Assembly: GCA_004014935.1 (NCBI GenBank)
Contig: CP025322.1
Span: 620,001 to 684,000, forward strand
Origin: Saccharomycopsis malanga
Taxonomy: Eukaryota > Ascomycota > Saccharomycetes > Ascoideales > Saccharomycopsidaceae
Length of the DNA: 64,000 nucleotides
Reading direction: 5' to 3'
The position numbers and the translations under genes were made by a program. Below are positions 10,412-19,277 of this stretch, piece after piece. The notes under the pieces were generated by a model that saw nothing but the letters and a program-made list of their open reading frames with translations, searched no databases and was not told the DNA's origin. Each line of letters opens with the position of its first letter. Positions within the stretch are counted from its first letter, which is position 1.

Positions 10412-11244
10412 ATGTCAGGCAGTAATACCTTAAAGTTATTCGACGGAACAGAGCTCTTTTACAAGGACTGGGGTAAGGGCGACCCTATTGTGTTCAGTCA
10501 CGGATGGCCATTAACCTCTGATGCCTTTGAAGATCAAATGTATTATTTGGCCAACAAAGGTTTTCGTGTTATTGCGGCAGACCGCCGAGGACATGGCAGA
10601 TCTTCTCAATCATTCTCTGGCCATACCTTGGATCAATATGCCGATGACTTGGCAGAACTTATGAAGCATTTGAACATCACTAATGCTGTGCATGTTGGCC
10701 ATTCCACAGGCGGTGGTGAGGTTGTGAGATATATAGCACGCTATGGCACCAAAGACGTCAAATGTGTTGTATTGATTGGTGCTGTTCCTCCACTCATGCT
10801 TAAGACAGGAGACAATCCAAATGGTACACCTAAGGATGTGTTTGACCGCATTCAAAAGAATGTTTTGGATGACAGATCACTGTTTTTCAAAGAATTGGCA
10901 ATGATGTTCTACGGATTTAACAGATGGGGTGCTAGAAAATCACAGGGTTTAGTTGACAGTTTCTGGCTTCAAGGCATGCAAGGTTCAATCAAAGCAGAGC
11001 ATGATTGTGTTACAGCATTCTCGCAAACCGATCAAAGAGAAGATTTGAAGAAAGTAAAGGTGCCAACCTTGGTGATTTATGGGATGATGACCAAATTGTC
11101 CCTCCTGCAGCCTCCAGTAAAGCGGCATTGAAACTTTTGCCTATGCCTAAAGAAAAAGTCTACAAGGGGGCTTCGCATGGCTTGTGCAGCACCCACAAGA
11201 TGCAAATTAGTGAAGATATCTACCAGTTTGCCAAAATGTCCTAG
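10412..11244 (+). pseudogene. Bacterial-type chloroperoxidase-family alpha/beta hydrolase, frameshifted
   Basis: The ATG at 10412 opens a frame with strong similarity to bacterial non-heme chloroperoxidase/arylesterase hydrolases: the oxyanion-region [14 protein letters not shown], and the nucleophile elbow GHSTGGGE (Ser about residue 98). Near 11080 the frame changes. The expected acid motif GDDDQIVPP and catalytic His in GASHGLC continue in the -1 frame to a stop at 11244. A single missing base in the GGG of TATGGGATG would explain it; frame 0 instead ends at 11131 after 239 aa without Asp or His. Full length would be about 277 aa, normal for the family. Either the gene is newly broken, the base is an assembly error, or less likely there is frameshifting. 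There is no intron, and the closest relatives I know are bacterial, so horizontal transfer is likely. Confidence 0.85.
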
Positions 11245-11463
11245 TAGTCGATTAAACGTTTTATTGAGTCGTGTTTGATATATTGTAGAGAAATAAGCGC
11301 ATAGTATCGCATTCAAGTGCATAAATACACATTCTAATGTAAGGAGGGCGCATGTGATCCATACAGATTTTGAAAAGTTGAACTACGATGGAGATGGAGA
11401 TGGAGATGGTATTAAATAAATAGTAAGTAAGATATATTAGCAAAAGAAGACAACATATATAAA

Positions 11464-12207
11464 ATGTTTTCTTTGGGGCTTATGGCGCAGGGGAGGCTTA
11501 GATCTGTAAGATGTTTGAAGATACCTTTGGTGGAAAATAATGGTTTTAAACCATGGAGAACAACAATATACAATCTCGAGCAACAGAAGCACATTTCGTT
11601 CCTAAAAAGGTCAAAAAAGCAAAACGAGCCATCTACACAAGATGCAATTTCCCTGTCAAGCCAACCAACACCAGTTAGACGTCATCCCTTGACACGGTTT
11701 CCTGTGTATAGGATTCTTCCGGGGTTTTTCCGTCGTCCGATAGCAAGCTTCTACAATCAACCCTTGAGCAGTTTTGTCTCATTTGTCACAATATATGAGC
11801 TTGCTGGGCTTGTTCCATTTGTGCTGTTATGGTATTTGTTCCAGAATTACGAGATAGCATCCTATTTGTCAGGCTCTGCTTTTCTCTTGCCAGACTACAT
11901 GCTCATCAAAGGAACCGCAGCAATCGATGCAATACTCAAATCTTCCAATTTGGTAGAAACGTTTTCAGTGCAAGACACAACCCGCCTAGTGATCAATGGG
12001 TCAAAGGCATTTGCATTGACCCAAGCATTGTTTCCAGTAAGAGCACTCCTAGCATTCTTTGGAATGGCCTCATTCAATAGGCGGATCTTGGGACCTATAA
12101 AAAGTCTATTTGTCAAGAAGAAAACACCAAAGAACGACAATGATATCTGGAATTCCCAGTTGGATGACAAGGTGAAATTTAAAAAATTGCCAAACAAGAG
12201 ATTGTGA
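11464..12207 (+). CDS. Mitochondrial membrane protein, DUF1279-type (Mrx11-like)
   Basis: 247 aa, ATG at 11464. The first 50 or so residues are rich in Arg and Ser with few acids, as in a mitochondrial targeting sequence. The core FVTIYELAGLVPFVLLWYLF (about residues 102-121) is a membrane segment typical of DUF1279 proteins, where an acidic-gly turn (YE..G) precedes a hydrophobic run. A weaker hydrophobic stretch near residues 190-205 (LFPVRALLAFFGMASF) follows. The tail is lysine-rich. In S. cerevisiae the nearest type I know is the mitochondrial ribosome-associated protein Mrx11. The function is not established, and the name is a resemblance rather than a firm orthology. It is 219 bp downstream of the broken hydrolase, on the same strand. 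Confidence 0.6.
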   Translation: MFSLGLMAQGRLRSVRCLKIPLVENNGFKPWRTTIYNLEQQKHISFLKRSKKQNEPSTQDAISLSSQPTPVRRHPLTRFPVYRILPGFFRRPIASFYNQPLSSFVSFVTIYELAGLVPFVLLWYLFQNYEIASYLSGSAFLLPDYMLIKGTAAIDAILKSSNLVETFSVQDTTRLVINGSKAFALTQALFPVRALLAFFGMASFNRRILGPIKSLFVKKKTPKNDNDIWNSQLDDKVKFKKLPNKRL

Positions 12208-13296
12208 AGCACGAAATAAAGGTTGCCAAGTAATTGGTAATGCAGGGTTAGTCATTGTTCAATTACTCTTACTAATGACACATAGGTAATCTTAGGGTAG
12301 GATATAAGGCAAGATTTTTGAATGAAACAATTGGATATTGTAGAAGTTGATAACTTGTGGTTTTTAATATTAATCAAAGTATTAGTTTTCAAAAATGTCA
12401 AATAATTTTAGAATGTAAGAGTAGAATCACTATATAAAATGCTAAACATCCAAGTTGTATATTATTGTACAAAGAATAGATAGAAGAGTCTCACATTTTA
12501 AATGTCATGATACACCATTTATATATGGAAAAGAACATTAAAAGTAATAATAAAGAATTATACAATGTTTAAATGTATTCTAAATCTTACCAACCCACTG
12601 GGCCGTATGGCTCAGTGGTCAGTGCTCTCAGAAAAGAGAAAAAAAGACCTAATAGGCACAAGTTCGATTCCCCTTACTAACACTACTCGCTGCTTTTTAC
12701 GATGCTGAACATGATTTCACAGGCAAGTGTAACTGTCTGAAACACGACCTAGACCAAAGTCTAGTGCTTACTACCCAACCAATTGGGTGAGAAGATAACG
12801 ATATATGATTATGGTCAGATTATGATCAACAGGATATTATTGGGCTTTACCAAGTCGCTTAGATATAGCGCGTATATACGAAACTGATAAGTACTGGGCT
12901 TGAAATATAAGATTATTATTATTATAAAACTTACCAATATGGCGAATTTGCAAAACACAATTGATCCTACACTAATTGATTGGATTGTCACATCTCAAGT
13001 AAATTGGAGCCACCAATATTTTCAAAATTTTTAGTTTATATAAAATATTAACACCAATCATAAAACGGAACCCGATTTTAGTCTACAGAAATCGCATAAA
13101 TAGACTATATGGTCGTCTTTTTCAAGCACGCAAGCCAAGACCGACCCCAGGAATATGAGAGCAAGAAACCGTGGGGCTGAATTGAGACATTCTTGGACAG
13201 ATATCATTGGTGCTTTTGTTTATAAGATAGCTTCAGTTGCAAAAGAGAAAGAGAATTGTGTATTTGAACATTGAAAAATAAACTTGTCAATTGAAT
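12208..13296. other. Intergenic region holding a full SINE
   Basis: It separates two plus-strand genes. It contains the SINE at 12594-12925. The rest is AT-rich; the last 300 bp should be the gluconokinase promoter. Confidence 0.6.
12582..12937 (+). mobile_element. Full-length tRNA-derived SINE with imperfect target-site duplication
   Basis: The element spans 12594-12925. It starts CCACTGGGCCGTATGGCTCAGTG (A box within) and has a B box AGTTCGATTCC near 12660. The body includes GATGCTGAACATGATTTCAC and the CTAGACCAAAGTCTAG hairpin, and the 3' domain runs GGGCTTTACCAAGTCGC to GGGCTTGAAATATAAG. It ends (ATT)n. The flanks AAATCTTACCAA (12582-12593) and AAAACTTACCAA (12926-12937) agree at 11 of 12 positions, as expected of a slightly aged target-site duplication. 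Confidence 0.88.
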
Positions 13297-14007
13297 ATGA
13301 CCAACTCGTCGGACGTATCAGGATATATATTTGTTGTTGGTGGGCCATGCGGTTGCGGTAAGTAAACTGAGCAGTTTTATAGAAAAGATTTGGTTTATTA
13401 ACAGTAGAGGTAAATCATCTGTTGGTCAGACCCTTGGTGACTTGTTGTCGGTGCCGTTTGTTGAAGGCGATGACCTTCATCCTAAAGAAGTGAGTGTTGC
13501 TTTTAGATGTTGACCAAGACGGAAACAAGTACTAACGAATAACAGAATGTGGCTAAAATGAGCCAGGGCATCCCATTGACAGATGACGACAGATGGGGCT
13601 GGTTGAAGCAAATTGCAGCAACAGGATTTCTGAAACTCACGGTCTCGCCAGCCCATGGCGATGTAAAATATTCGGTAGTTGGCTGTCTGAGCTTGAAAAA
13701 AATATATAGAGATCTTATTGTGTCTGAAGTAGAATCCAAAGACCCAAAAGTAAGAGTAGTATTTATATTTTTGAACATTTCTATTGAAATGTCACGGATA
13801 CGCGTGGCCATGAGAAAGAACCATTATATGAAACCAAACATGGTGAACTCGCAATTTGAAATTTTGGAAACCCCAAAAGGACCAGAGTTGTTGACCACCG
13901 GTTCTGCCAACACAGCAAATGCTATTGTCATTGATCCACAGACCAAGACCAAAAAGGAAATAATGGACGAGGTGGTCCAAAGACTCAAGGAATTGAATAT
14001 TGTTTAG
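13297..14007 (+). CDS. Gluconokinase, two introns
   Basis: Exons 13297-13357, 13410-13489 and 13546-14007 give 200 aa. Gluconokinase phosphorylates gluconate to 6-phosphogluconate, feeding the pentose phosphate pathway. The spliced product has the P-loop GGPCGCGKSSVGQ, then GDDLHPKENVAKMSQGIPLTDDDRWGWL, C(S)SLKKIYRD and KNHYMKPNMVNSQFEILE, all family hallmarks. Intron 1 (52 nt, GTAAGT) splits the P-loop glycine codon. Only the third of three packed AGs (CAG, TAG, GAG, the last ending at 13409) restores the frame, and the branch-like TATTAAC lies so near that the first two may be too close to use. Intron 2 (56 nt, GTGAGT) has a perfect TACTAAC and CAG. The residue after Cys is encoded by CTG at 13687-13689 where the family has Ser, which supports CUG-Ser decoding. 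Confidence 0.93.
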
Positions 14008-14850
14008 AACTTACACTCAATAAATCAGCATTGAGAATATAAAACTAATATTTATGTTTATTTAAGGGCAAACTGCCGTGACATGAGACCGTAAAGAAAA
14101 GCAAAACCATAACACCATTAACCGTAAACCTATAAAAGCGGAAAGTAACATGAGAATAATAATTAAAAAAAATAGTTAGATGTAAACACTATACAAGCGT
14201 CTTTATCAATGATCAACATTGGTTAAACATTGTTGATCACCATAAGAATAAAAGCAATGATAGCATCTTGATGCTCTTCGGCAGCGGCAGCAGCAGCAGC
14301 AGCCATTTTCATCCTTTAAACTGTAATTATTGGTGTAACAAAGGAATATTTCTGGGTATGCTTTTCCGAAACGGCAAGTATTTCACGTTGAGAACTCCGA
14401 CCTGCAGTGCGTTCCAAGATTTTGGATATTCACTTTGGCTTTGACGTAGCTATACTGACTGGACTAGCAAGAATACAAACAAGAACAAGAACACTGGACG
14501 AACAACAATACTTATAGAAACCTTTCCACAAACGAAAGGAACCTGGTCTGTTTATAAAACTCTCTGATAGTGATATTCTAGACTGTTTTGTTTACTATGG
14601 GGAAGTCCGTTCTCCTCTTTTATTATGTAATACGGGGTATCTTAACTATGGAGTGCTGAATAAGCGCAATGTTTTGTTGAGTTATCAAGCAAGCCCATCT
14701 GATAAGCAAGCAAGGTTTTTTATGGATAGGGGATAGTAATCGTTGACATGGAGACACACTAGTCTACTAGTAGAAGATAAGTAGATTCGAGATAACGGAC
14801 TTTTGTGTGTTTTTTTGTGTGGCGTTGTAATTACAAATTGTATAGCCAAA
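14008..14850. other. Intergenic region with a possible small ORF
   Basis: Between gluconokinase and the DUF3074 gene. It has a 9-bp inverted repeat (TGATCAACA at 14210-14218, TGTTGATCA at 14231-14239), a CAG-rich stretch (14281-14303), and a 27-codon minus-strand frame described separately. Otherwise I see only promoter-like AT-rich DNA. Confidence 0.5.
14223..14306 (-). CDS. Possible 27-aa microprotein
   Basis: From ATG at 14306 to TAA at 14225-14223 the frame encodes eight alanines, an acidic patch EEHQD, then the hydrophobic stretch AIIAFILMVINN. The shape is that of a tiny single-pass membrane protein. It could be chance translation of a CAG repeat, or the first exon of a spliced gene that I cannot complete. 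I do not recognise it. Confidence 0.2.
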   Translation of the reverse strand: MAAAAAAAAEEHQDAIIAFILMVINNV

Positions 14851-15669
14851 ATGTCTATCAGCACAACTCCCATTGCTTCCAAGGAGGCTGCTGGTCTAGC
14901 CCTTGGGGAAATCACCAGTCTCATTGCCAATGCCGATGCTTTGCTTGCGGGGGATGCCAATTCCGCAGGCTGGCAGCCTACAAGGACGTTTAGTTACGAG
15001 TCAGAAATTTCAAACAAACCTTTGGAGGTCCGTACTGCGGTAAACAAAAAACTACGCGGCAACCATTGGAATAAACGTTATAACACTGGCCCTCGCAAAC
15101 TAGCTGACATTCTAGATCGGTATTTGGTAGGTTCTCTTGAGCCTGATCTTAAAATTTTGAACAAATCAAGTCATGTAGCATACGAGAAACAATGGGTCAA
15201 AGAACTTGAAGACTTCAAATTGAAACTCGTGGATGTTCCTGATCATAACCCATCTAATGATTACAAAACCCTTACTTATGCGGCCCAGATTCAATACCAT
15301 TTCCCTTTTCTTATTAAGGATAGAGTATTTTATGAATTGGTCCACATTATGATTCCTGTAGATCCTGAAAGCTCCGGCAGTAGATATGTGATCCAATTGC
15401 CTATCAAGCCTGAAGGGTTTTTTACCAAGGAGGAACGTGAGGCGGCTAATGGAAGAGTTCCTGCTCACTACACTGCTGTCGAGAAATATTTTCTTAGGCC
15501 TGTTAGCTCCAATACTGCTGATGGAACTGCAGAAAGAGAAACGTTTTGGGAAATGGCTACCAGTGCTGACCCAGGAGGTCTGATACCGCTTTGTTTGGCG
15601 CACTGGGGAATGGACAAGACAATTGCAAAAGACGTGGGTAATATATTGAATTTTGCCGCCAAGGAGTAG
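14851..15669 (+). CDS. DUF3074 START-like lipid-binding-fold protein
   Basis: 272 aa, ATG at 14851; the frame upstream of it lacks another ATG. The fungal DUF3074 family has a START-like fold that probably binds a hydrophobic ligand. Matching features are the opening RTFSYESEI...VRTAVNKK, the strand-rich middle FLIKDRVFYELVHIMIPVD, and near the end AHYTAVEKYFLRPV, then FWEMATSADPGG(CTG)IPLCLAHWGMDKTIAKDVGNIL, the long C-terminal helix that caps a START pocket. The DPGGxIP motif normally has Ser at x; here the codon is CTG (15580-15582), a second sign that CTG reads as Ser. No targeting signal is evident. The ligand and partner are unknown. Confidence 0.8.
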   Translation: MSISTTPIASKEAAGLALGEITSLIANADALLAGDANSAGWQPTRTFSYESEISNKPLEVRTAVNKKLRGNHWNKRYNTGPRKLADILDRYLVGSLEPDLKILNKSSHVAYEKQWVKELEDFKLKLVDVPDHNPSNDYKTLTYAAQIQYHFPFLIKDRVFYELVHIMIPVDPESSGSRYVIQLPIKPEGFFTKEEREAANGRVPAHYTAVEKYFLRPVSSNTADGTAERETFWEMATSADPGGLIPLCLAHWGMDKTIAKDVGNILNFAAKE

Positions 15670-16720
15670 GATGTAGTGTTTGCAGTTTGTTACTTTTAAA
15701 TTAATGGTTTATATGGTATACCTTTTGAATATATATATGATTGTTTATTATGATATACGTTTTGAATATATATAATTTTTATTGTGATATGCAATGTATG
15801 CTAGAAAATAGTATTGTATACCAGGAGAAATTGCTACGATATGCCCTTGGTAATAATGTCAACAATAATTGGCATGGCTATCTACAAGAACACAATAGAA
15901 CACACTTTGTAGAGGCTTTGTATATATCAAATCTACAGTAAAGACTGAATCTGTATCGAATACACAATACATGACATACTTCTGTACAATACAGATCAGC
16001 ACTGAGGTCTTTTTACCACTAAATCAATCCATATAAAGAGTGATCGTGTACTATATATGATTTTCTCTAGAACCACCCCATTTGGTAACCAAATGCTACC
16101 CCTAATAAGAACAGTGCCCCAAACGATTAGCGAGCCTAGAACCATGAGCAAATGGAAACCGAAAAACGTGGAAAAGATCTGCAATCAAAGCATATATGAA
16201 AACGGTGAAGAGACACGCTTTTTAGGGTGGGCAGGTAATGTGTTGGTATATAATGCTTTAGCAAGATTGTAGACAAGTAGCTGACAAGCCCTTACAACCA
16301 AAAGTTGTGATATTCTGTGCAGATCCAGTAATAATAGCAACCGTAGTATATGTCTAAGAATTGTTTCTTTGTCAAAATGGCTTCCCGTTGTCAATTCAAT
16401 CTACAGTTTGTTTACCGTTCAAATGACAGATTCTCTTACAATTTGTTTGGTAACAAACCCTACAAGTGCATCCAGGTTCCATTTCAACCCCTTTTGGTGG
16501 TGTATTTTCCCATTTCAACCCCTAATTCGCAAGATCTCGCTTCCCGCCATTCTAGAGCAATCCGACACGCAGCGTCGCACCCGCCAGAATCGGCCTTTTT
16601 CGAAAAAGTGAGAAAAACAAGTATACACATATATAAAAAGGCCTTTTCCCAGCAAACAGCAAATACTGCTTACACACGTATCTTTATACCATTGGGTCCT
16701 AGAAACACTTTCCATCCACA
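15670..16720. other. Intergenic, UGP1 promoter at its right end
   Basis: The right 370 bp carry the UGP1 promoter with a TATA box. The rest is AT-rich. Frames of 60-124 codons exist but show no features of real proteins. Confidence 0.5.
16630..16640 (+). promoter_or_regulatory. TATA box of UGP1
   Basis: TATATAAAAAG lies about 90 bp upstream of the UGP1 ATG, preceded by an ACACATA stretch. A strong TATA suits this highly expressed gene, whose codon use is also strongly biased (TTG for Leu, AGA for Arg). Confidence 0.6.
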
Positions 16721-18328
16721 ATGAGCGCCACTAGAAAACACATCAAGTCTCAAAGTGCCTATGTAAGTAACTTTTTGTTCATTTCGCTTGTGTTCACGCT
16801 TGCTCTCTTAGCACTGGCAGAAGAAGCTTTAATCCAGCCCTCCACAAATACTAATACTCTCCAGGCCTTTGACAACACTACCACGTCGATTGCCGCTTCT
16901 CAAATGAGAAACCATTTGAACAAGTTGGCTGACTCCATTCCAGAGGGTCCTTCCAAACACAAGTTTGAAAATGAGATGGACTCCTTCTTTGCTTTGTTCA
17001 GAAGATACTTGACTGACAAGGCTGCTGGAACTACAGTGGACTGGGAAAAGATCAAGTCTCCAAACCCAGAAGAAGTGGTCAATTACAAAACCTTGGAGGA
17101 ACCTAAGGTCGATAACAAGCAGTTGTTGTCCAAATTGGCCGTCTTGAAACTTAATGGTGGTCTTGGTACTTCCATGGGTTGTGTTGGTCCAAAGTCTGTC
17201 ATTGAAGTCAGAGATGGCAACACTTTCTTGGATTTGTCGGTCAGACAAATCGAATACTTGAACAGAAGATACGATGCTGATGTGCCATTGTTGTTGATGA
17301 ACTCTTTCAACACCGACAACGACACCCAACACATTGTCAAGAAATATTCTGGCCATCGTATCAAGATTAAAACTTTCAATCAGTCTAGATTCCCAAGAGT
17401 CTTCAAGGACTCTTTATTGCCTGTTCCAAAATCTCTTGACAGCTCTTTGAGTGCTTGGTACCCACCAGGACATGGTGACTTGTTTGAAAGTTTGACTTCT
17501 ACCGGAAAATTGGACGAGTTGTTGGCCGAGGGTAAAGAAATCCTTTTTGTCTCTAACGGTGACAACTTGGGCGCTACTGTCGATTTGAACATCTTGAACC
17601 ATATGATTGAAACCGGCGCCGAATATATCATGGAATTGGCTGACAAAACTAGAGCCGATGTTAAGGGTGGTACCTTGATCAATTACGAAGGTCAAGTCAG
17701 ATTGTTGGAAGTTGCTCAAGTGCCAAAGGAACACGTTGAAGAATTCAAATCCATCAAGAAGTTTAAAAACTTTAACACCAACAACTTGTGGATTAACTTG
17801 AAAGCCATTAAAAGATTGATTGAACAAAATAAAATCCAAGTTGAAATCATTCCAAACCAAAAAACTATTAATTTCGAAGGTCAATCTGATGTTCCAGTCT
17901 TGCAATTGGAAACAGCTGTTGGTGCTGCTATCAGATTTTTCAACAATGCTCATGGTGTTGTTGTCCCAAGATCTAGATTTTTGCCTGTCAAGACTTGTTC
18001 TGACTTGTTGTTGGTGAAATCCGATTTGTTCCGTTTAGAACATGGTGCTTTGGTATTGGATCCTAACAGATACGACGGCAACCCATTGATCAAATTGGGA
18101 TCTTCTTTCAAAAAGGTCTCTGAATTCTCTTCCAGAATCCCTCACATGCCAAAAATTTTGGAGTTGGACCATTTAACCATTACTGGTAATGTTTATTTGG
18201 GTAAGGGCGTTACCTTGAAGGGTACTGTGATTATTGTCTGTTCTGACGGTCAAAGAATCGATATTCCAAACGGTTCCATCTTAGAGAATGTTGTGATCAC
18301 TGGAAACTTGAAGATCTTGGAGCACTGA
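16721..18328 (+). CDS. UGP1: UTP-glucose-1-phosphate uridylyltransferase, one in-frame intron
   Basis: Exons 16721-16762 and 16865-18328 give 501 aa. The enzyme makes UDP-glucose for glycogen, trehalose and cell-wall glucans. The product is collinear with S. cerevisiae Ugp1: [18 protein letters not shown] (nucleotide loop), [43 protein letters not shown]-like and [11 protein letters not shown], and the left-handed beta-helix end [16 protein letters not shown]. The 102-nt intron (16763-16864) starts GTAAGT, ends CAG, and has a weaker TACTAAT branch. Its length is a multiple of three and it has no stop, so unspliced RNA encodes 535 aa with [20 protein letters not shown] inserted after residue 14. 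That insert, behind a basic N-terminus and before an ALA site, looks like a signal peptide. Codon use is extremely biased, as in abundant proteins. Confidence 0.97.
   Translation: MSATRKHIKSQSAYVSNFLFISLVFTLALLALAEEALIQPSTNTNTLQAFDNTTTSIAASQMRNHLNKLADSIPEGPSKHKFENEMDSFFALFRRYLTDKAAGTTVDWEKIKSPNPEEVVNYKTLEEPKVDNKQLLSKLAVLKLNGGLGTSMGCVGPKSVIEVRDGNTFLDLSVRQIEYLNRRYDADVPLLLMNSFNTDNDTQHIVKKYSGHRIKIKTFNQSRFPRVFKDSLLPVPKSLDSSLSAWYPPGHGDLFESLTSTGKLDELLAEGKEILFVSNGDNLGATVDLNILNHMIETGAEYIMELADKTRADVKGGTLINYEGQVRLLEVAQVPKEHVEEFKSIKKFKNFNTNNLWINLKAIKRLIEQNKIQVEIIPNQKTINFEGQSDVPVLQLETAVGAAIRFFNNAHGVVVPRSRFLPVKTCSDLLLVKSDLFRLEHGALVLDPNRYDGNPLIKLGSSFKKVSEFSSRIPHMPKILELDHLTITGNVYLGKGVTLKGTVIIVCSDGQRIDIPNGSILENVVITGNLKILEH
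16763..16864 (+). other. UGP1 intron, stop-free and 3n long
   Basis: GTAAGT donor, TACTAAT branch near 16851, CAG acceptor at 16862-16864. Splicing gives QSAY joined to AFDN, matching the Ugp1 start STYAFESN of S. cerevisiae. Retention adds 34 codons with a 16-residue hydrophobic core. Confidence 0.9.
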
Positions 18329-19277
18329 GTTTTGAGTTTTCTCTTGAAAGTTTTCTCTTTGACTCACCGAGTTTTCTGCATTGTTTGGTCTCTTCGTATG
18401 CTGTTTTGATGTTTCTCAACGTGATTGTTTTTTAATTGATTTAATTTTGTTCTTCGTATCTGTTTATTTATTGTTTCTGCTTATTTAAAGTGGTTGCAGC
18501 AGCTTGAGATATAGACATGTTGGGAAGTGCTTGGTAGGTTGGAAAAGTGTTTCACATATTTTCACAAAATAAAAAGTCCATGACTTACAGTATGTTGTTA
18601 ATGTAGTGTTGTTGAGTTAAATTATTGCCTTGTAGATTGTGATCCAAAAAATCACTCATTTGTAGTATACCAAGGTGGTCGTATTTTTGAATGCTTAGTT
18701 AGAGTTTGTATATAAGATGGGTTTGCCAACATAATTAGGTCTGCAAACCCAGCTAATATCATTACATGTAAGTATTTAATTTGCTGCTAAATTATTACTC
18801 TTATTTAGTGATTCATTGAACATTTTTGTACTAGGTATATTATCTAGAATACCTGCTTGACCAATAACCACGGGCGAGAAGCCTTTTTAACTAATTTTTT
18901 TTAATTTCTGTCTACTTTTTCATCAAATCTTATATAGTTGTTTTAATTCATCACCAACTGCGGCATTTGAATTTTATATTCTTTCTTCGTTTTCCATGTA
19001 TTTGATTAACCCCATCTTCCCGGTTTTCAAGTAAAATCGATAAGAATATTTCGCTTCATTGTTTTAGGATAATCTACATTTTGATATATATACATAACAT
19101 TTAACCTAAATTGGTATATACATTCCTGTCTTGGACTATTATTGCCACGTATCGTAAGTACCAAGCATTGGTACCGCCCGTTTTTCCTCAATCAAATCAA
19201 CAATACTTTGTTGCTTTCTGTTCTGGTGAAGCTAGAAAATTATAATTCCATACATCAAAGCTTTATAACACATTGCA
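18329..19277. other. Intergenic, UGP1 3' region and SAF1 promoter
   Basis: T-rich sequence follows the UGP1 stop, fitting a 3' untranslated region. I see no gene, repeat or RNA in the remainder. Confidence 0.5.

Noticed and set aside
16057-16272. 71-codon frame upstream of UGP1
   Set aside because: ATG present but no family resemblance, and the frame is short in AT-rich DNA; nothing marks it as coding.
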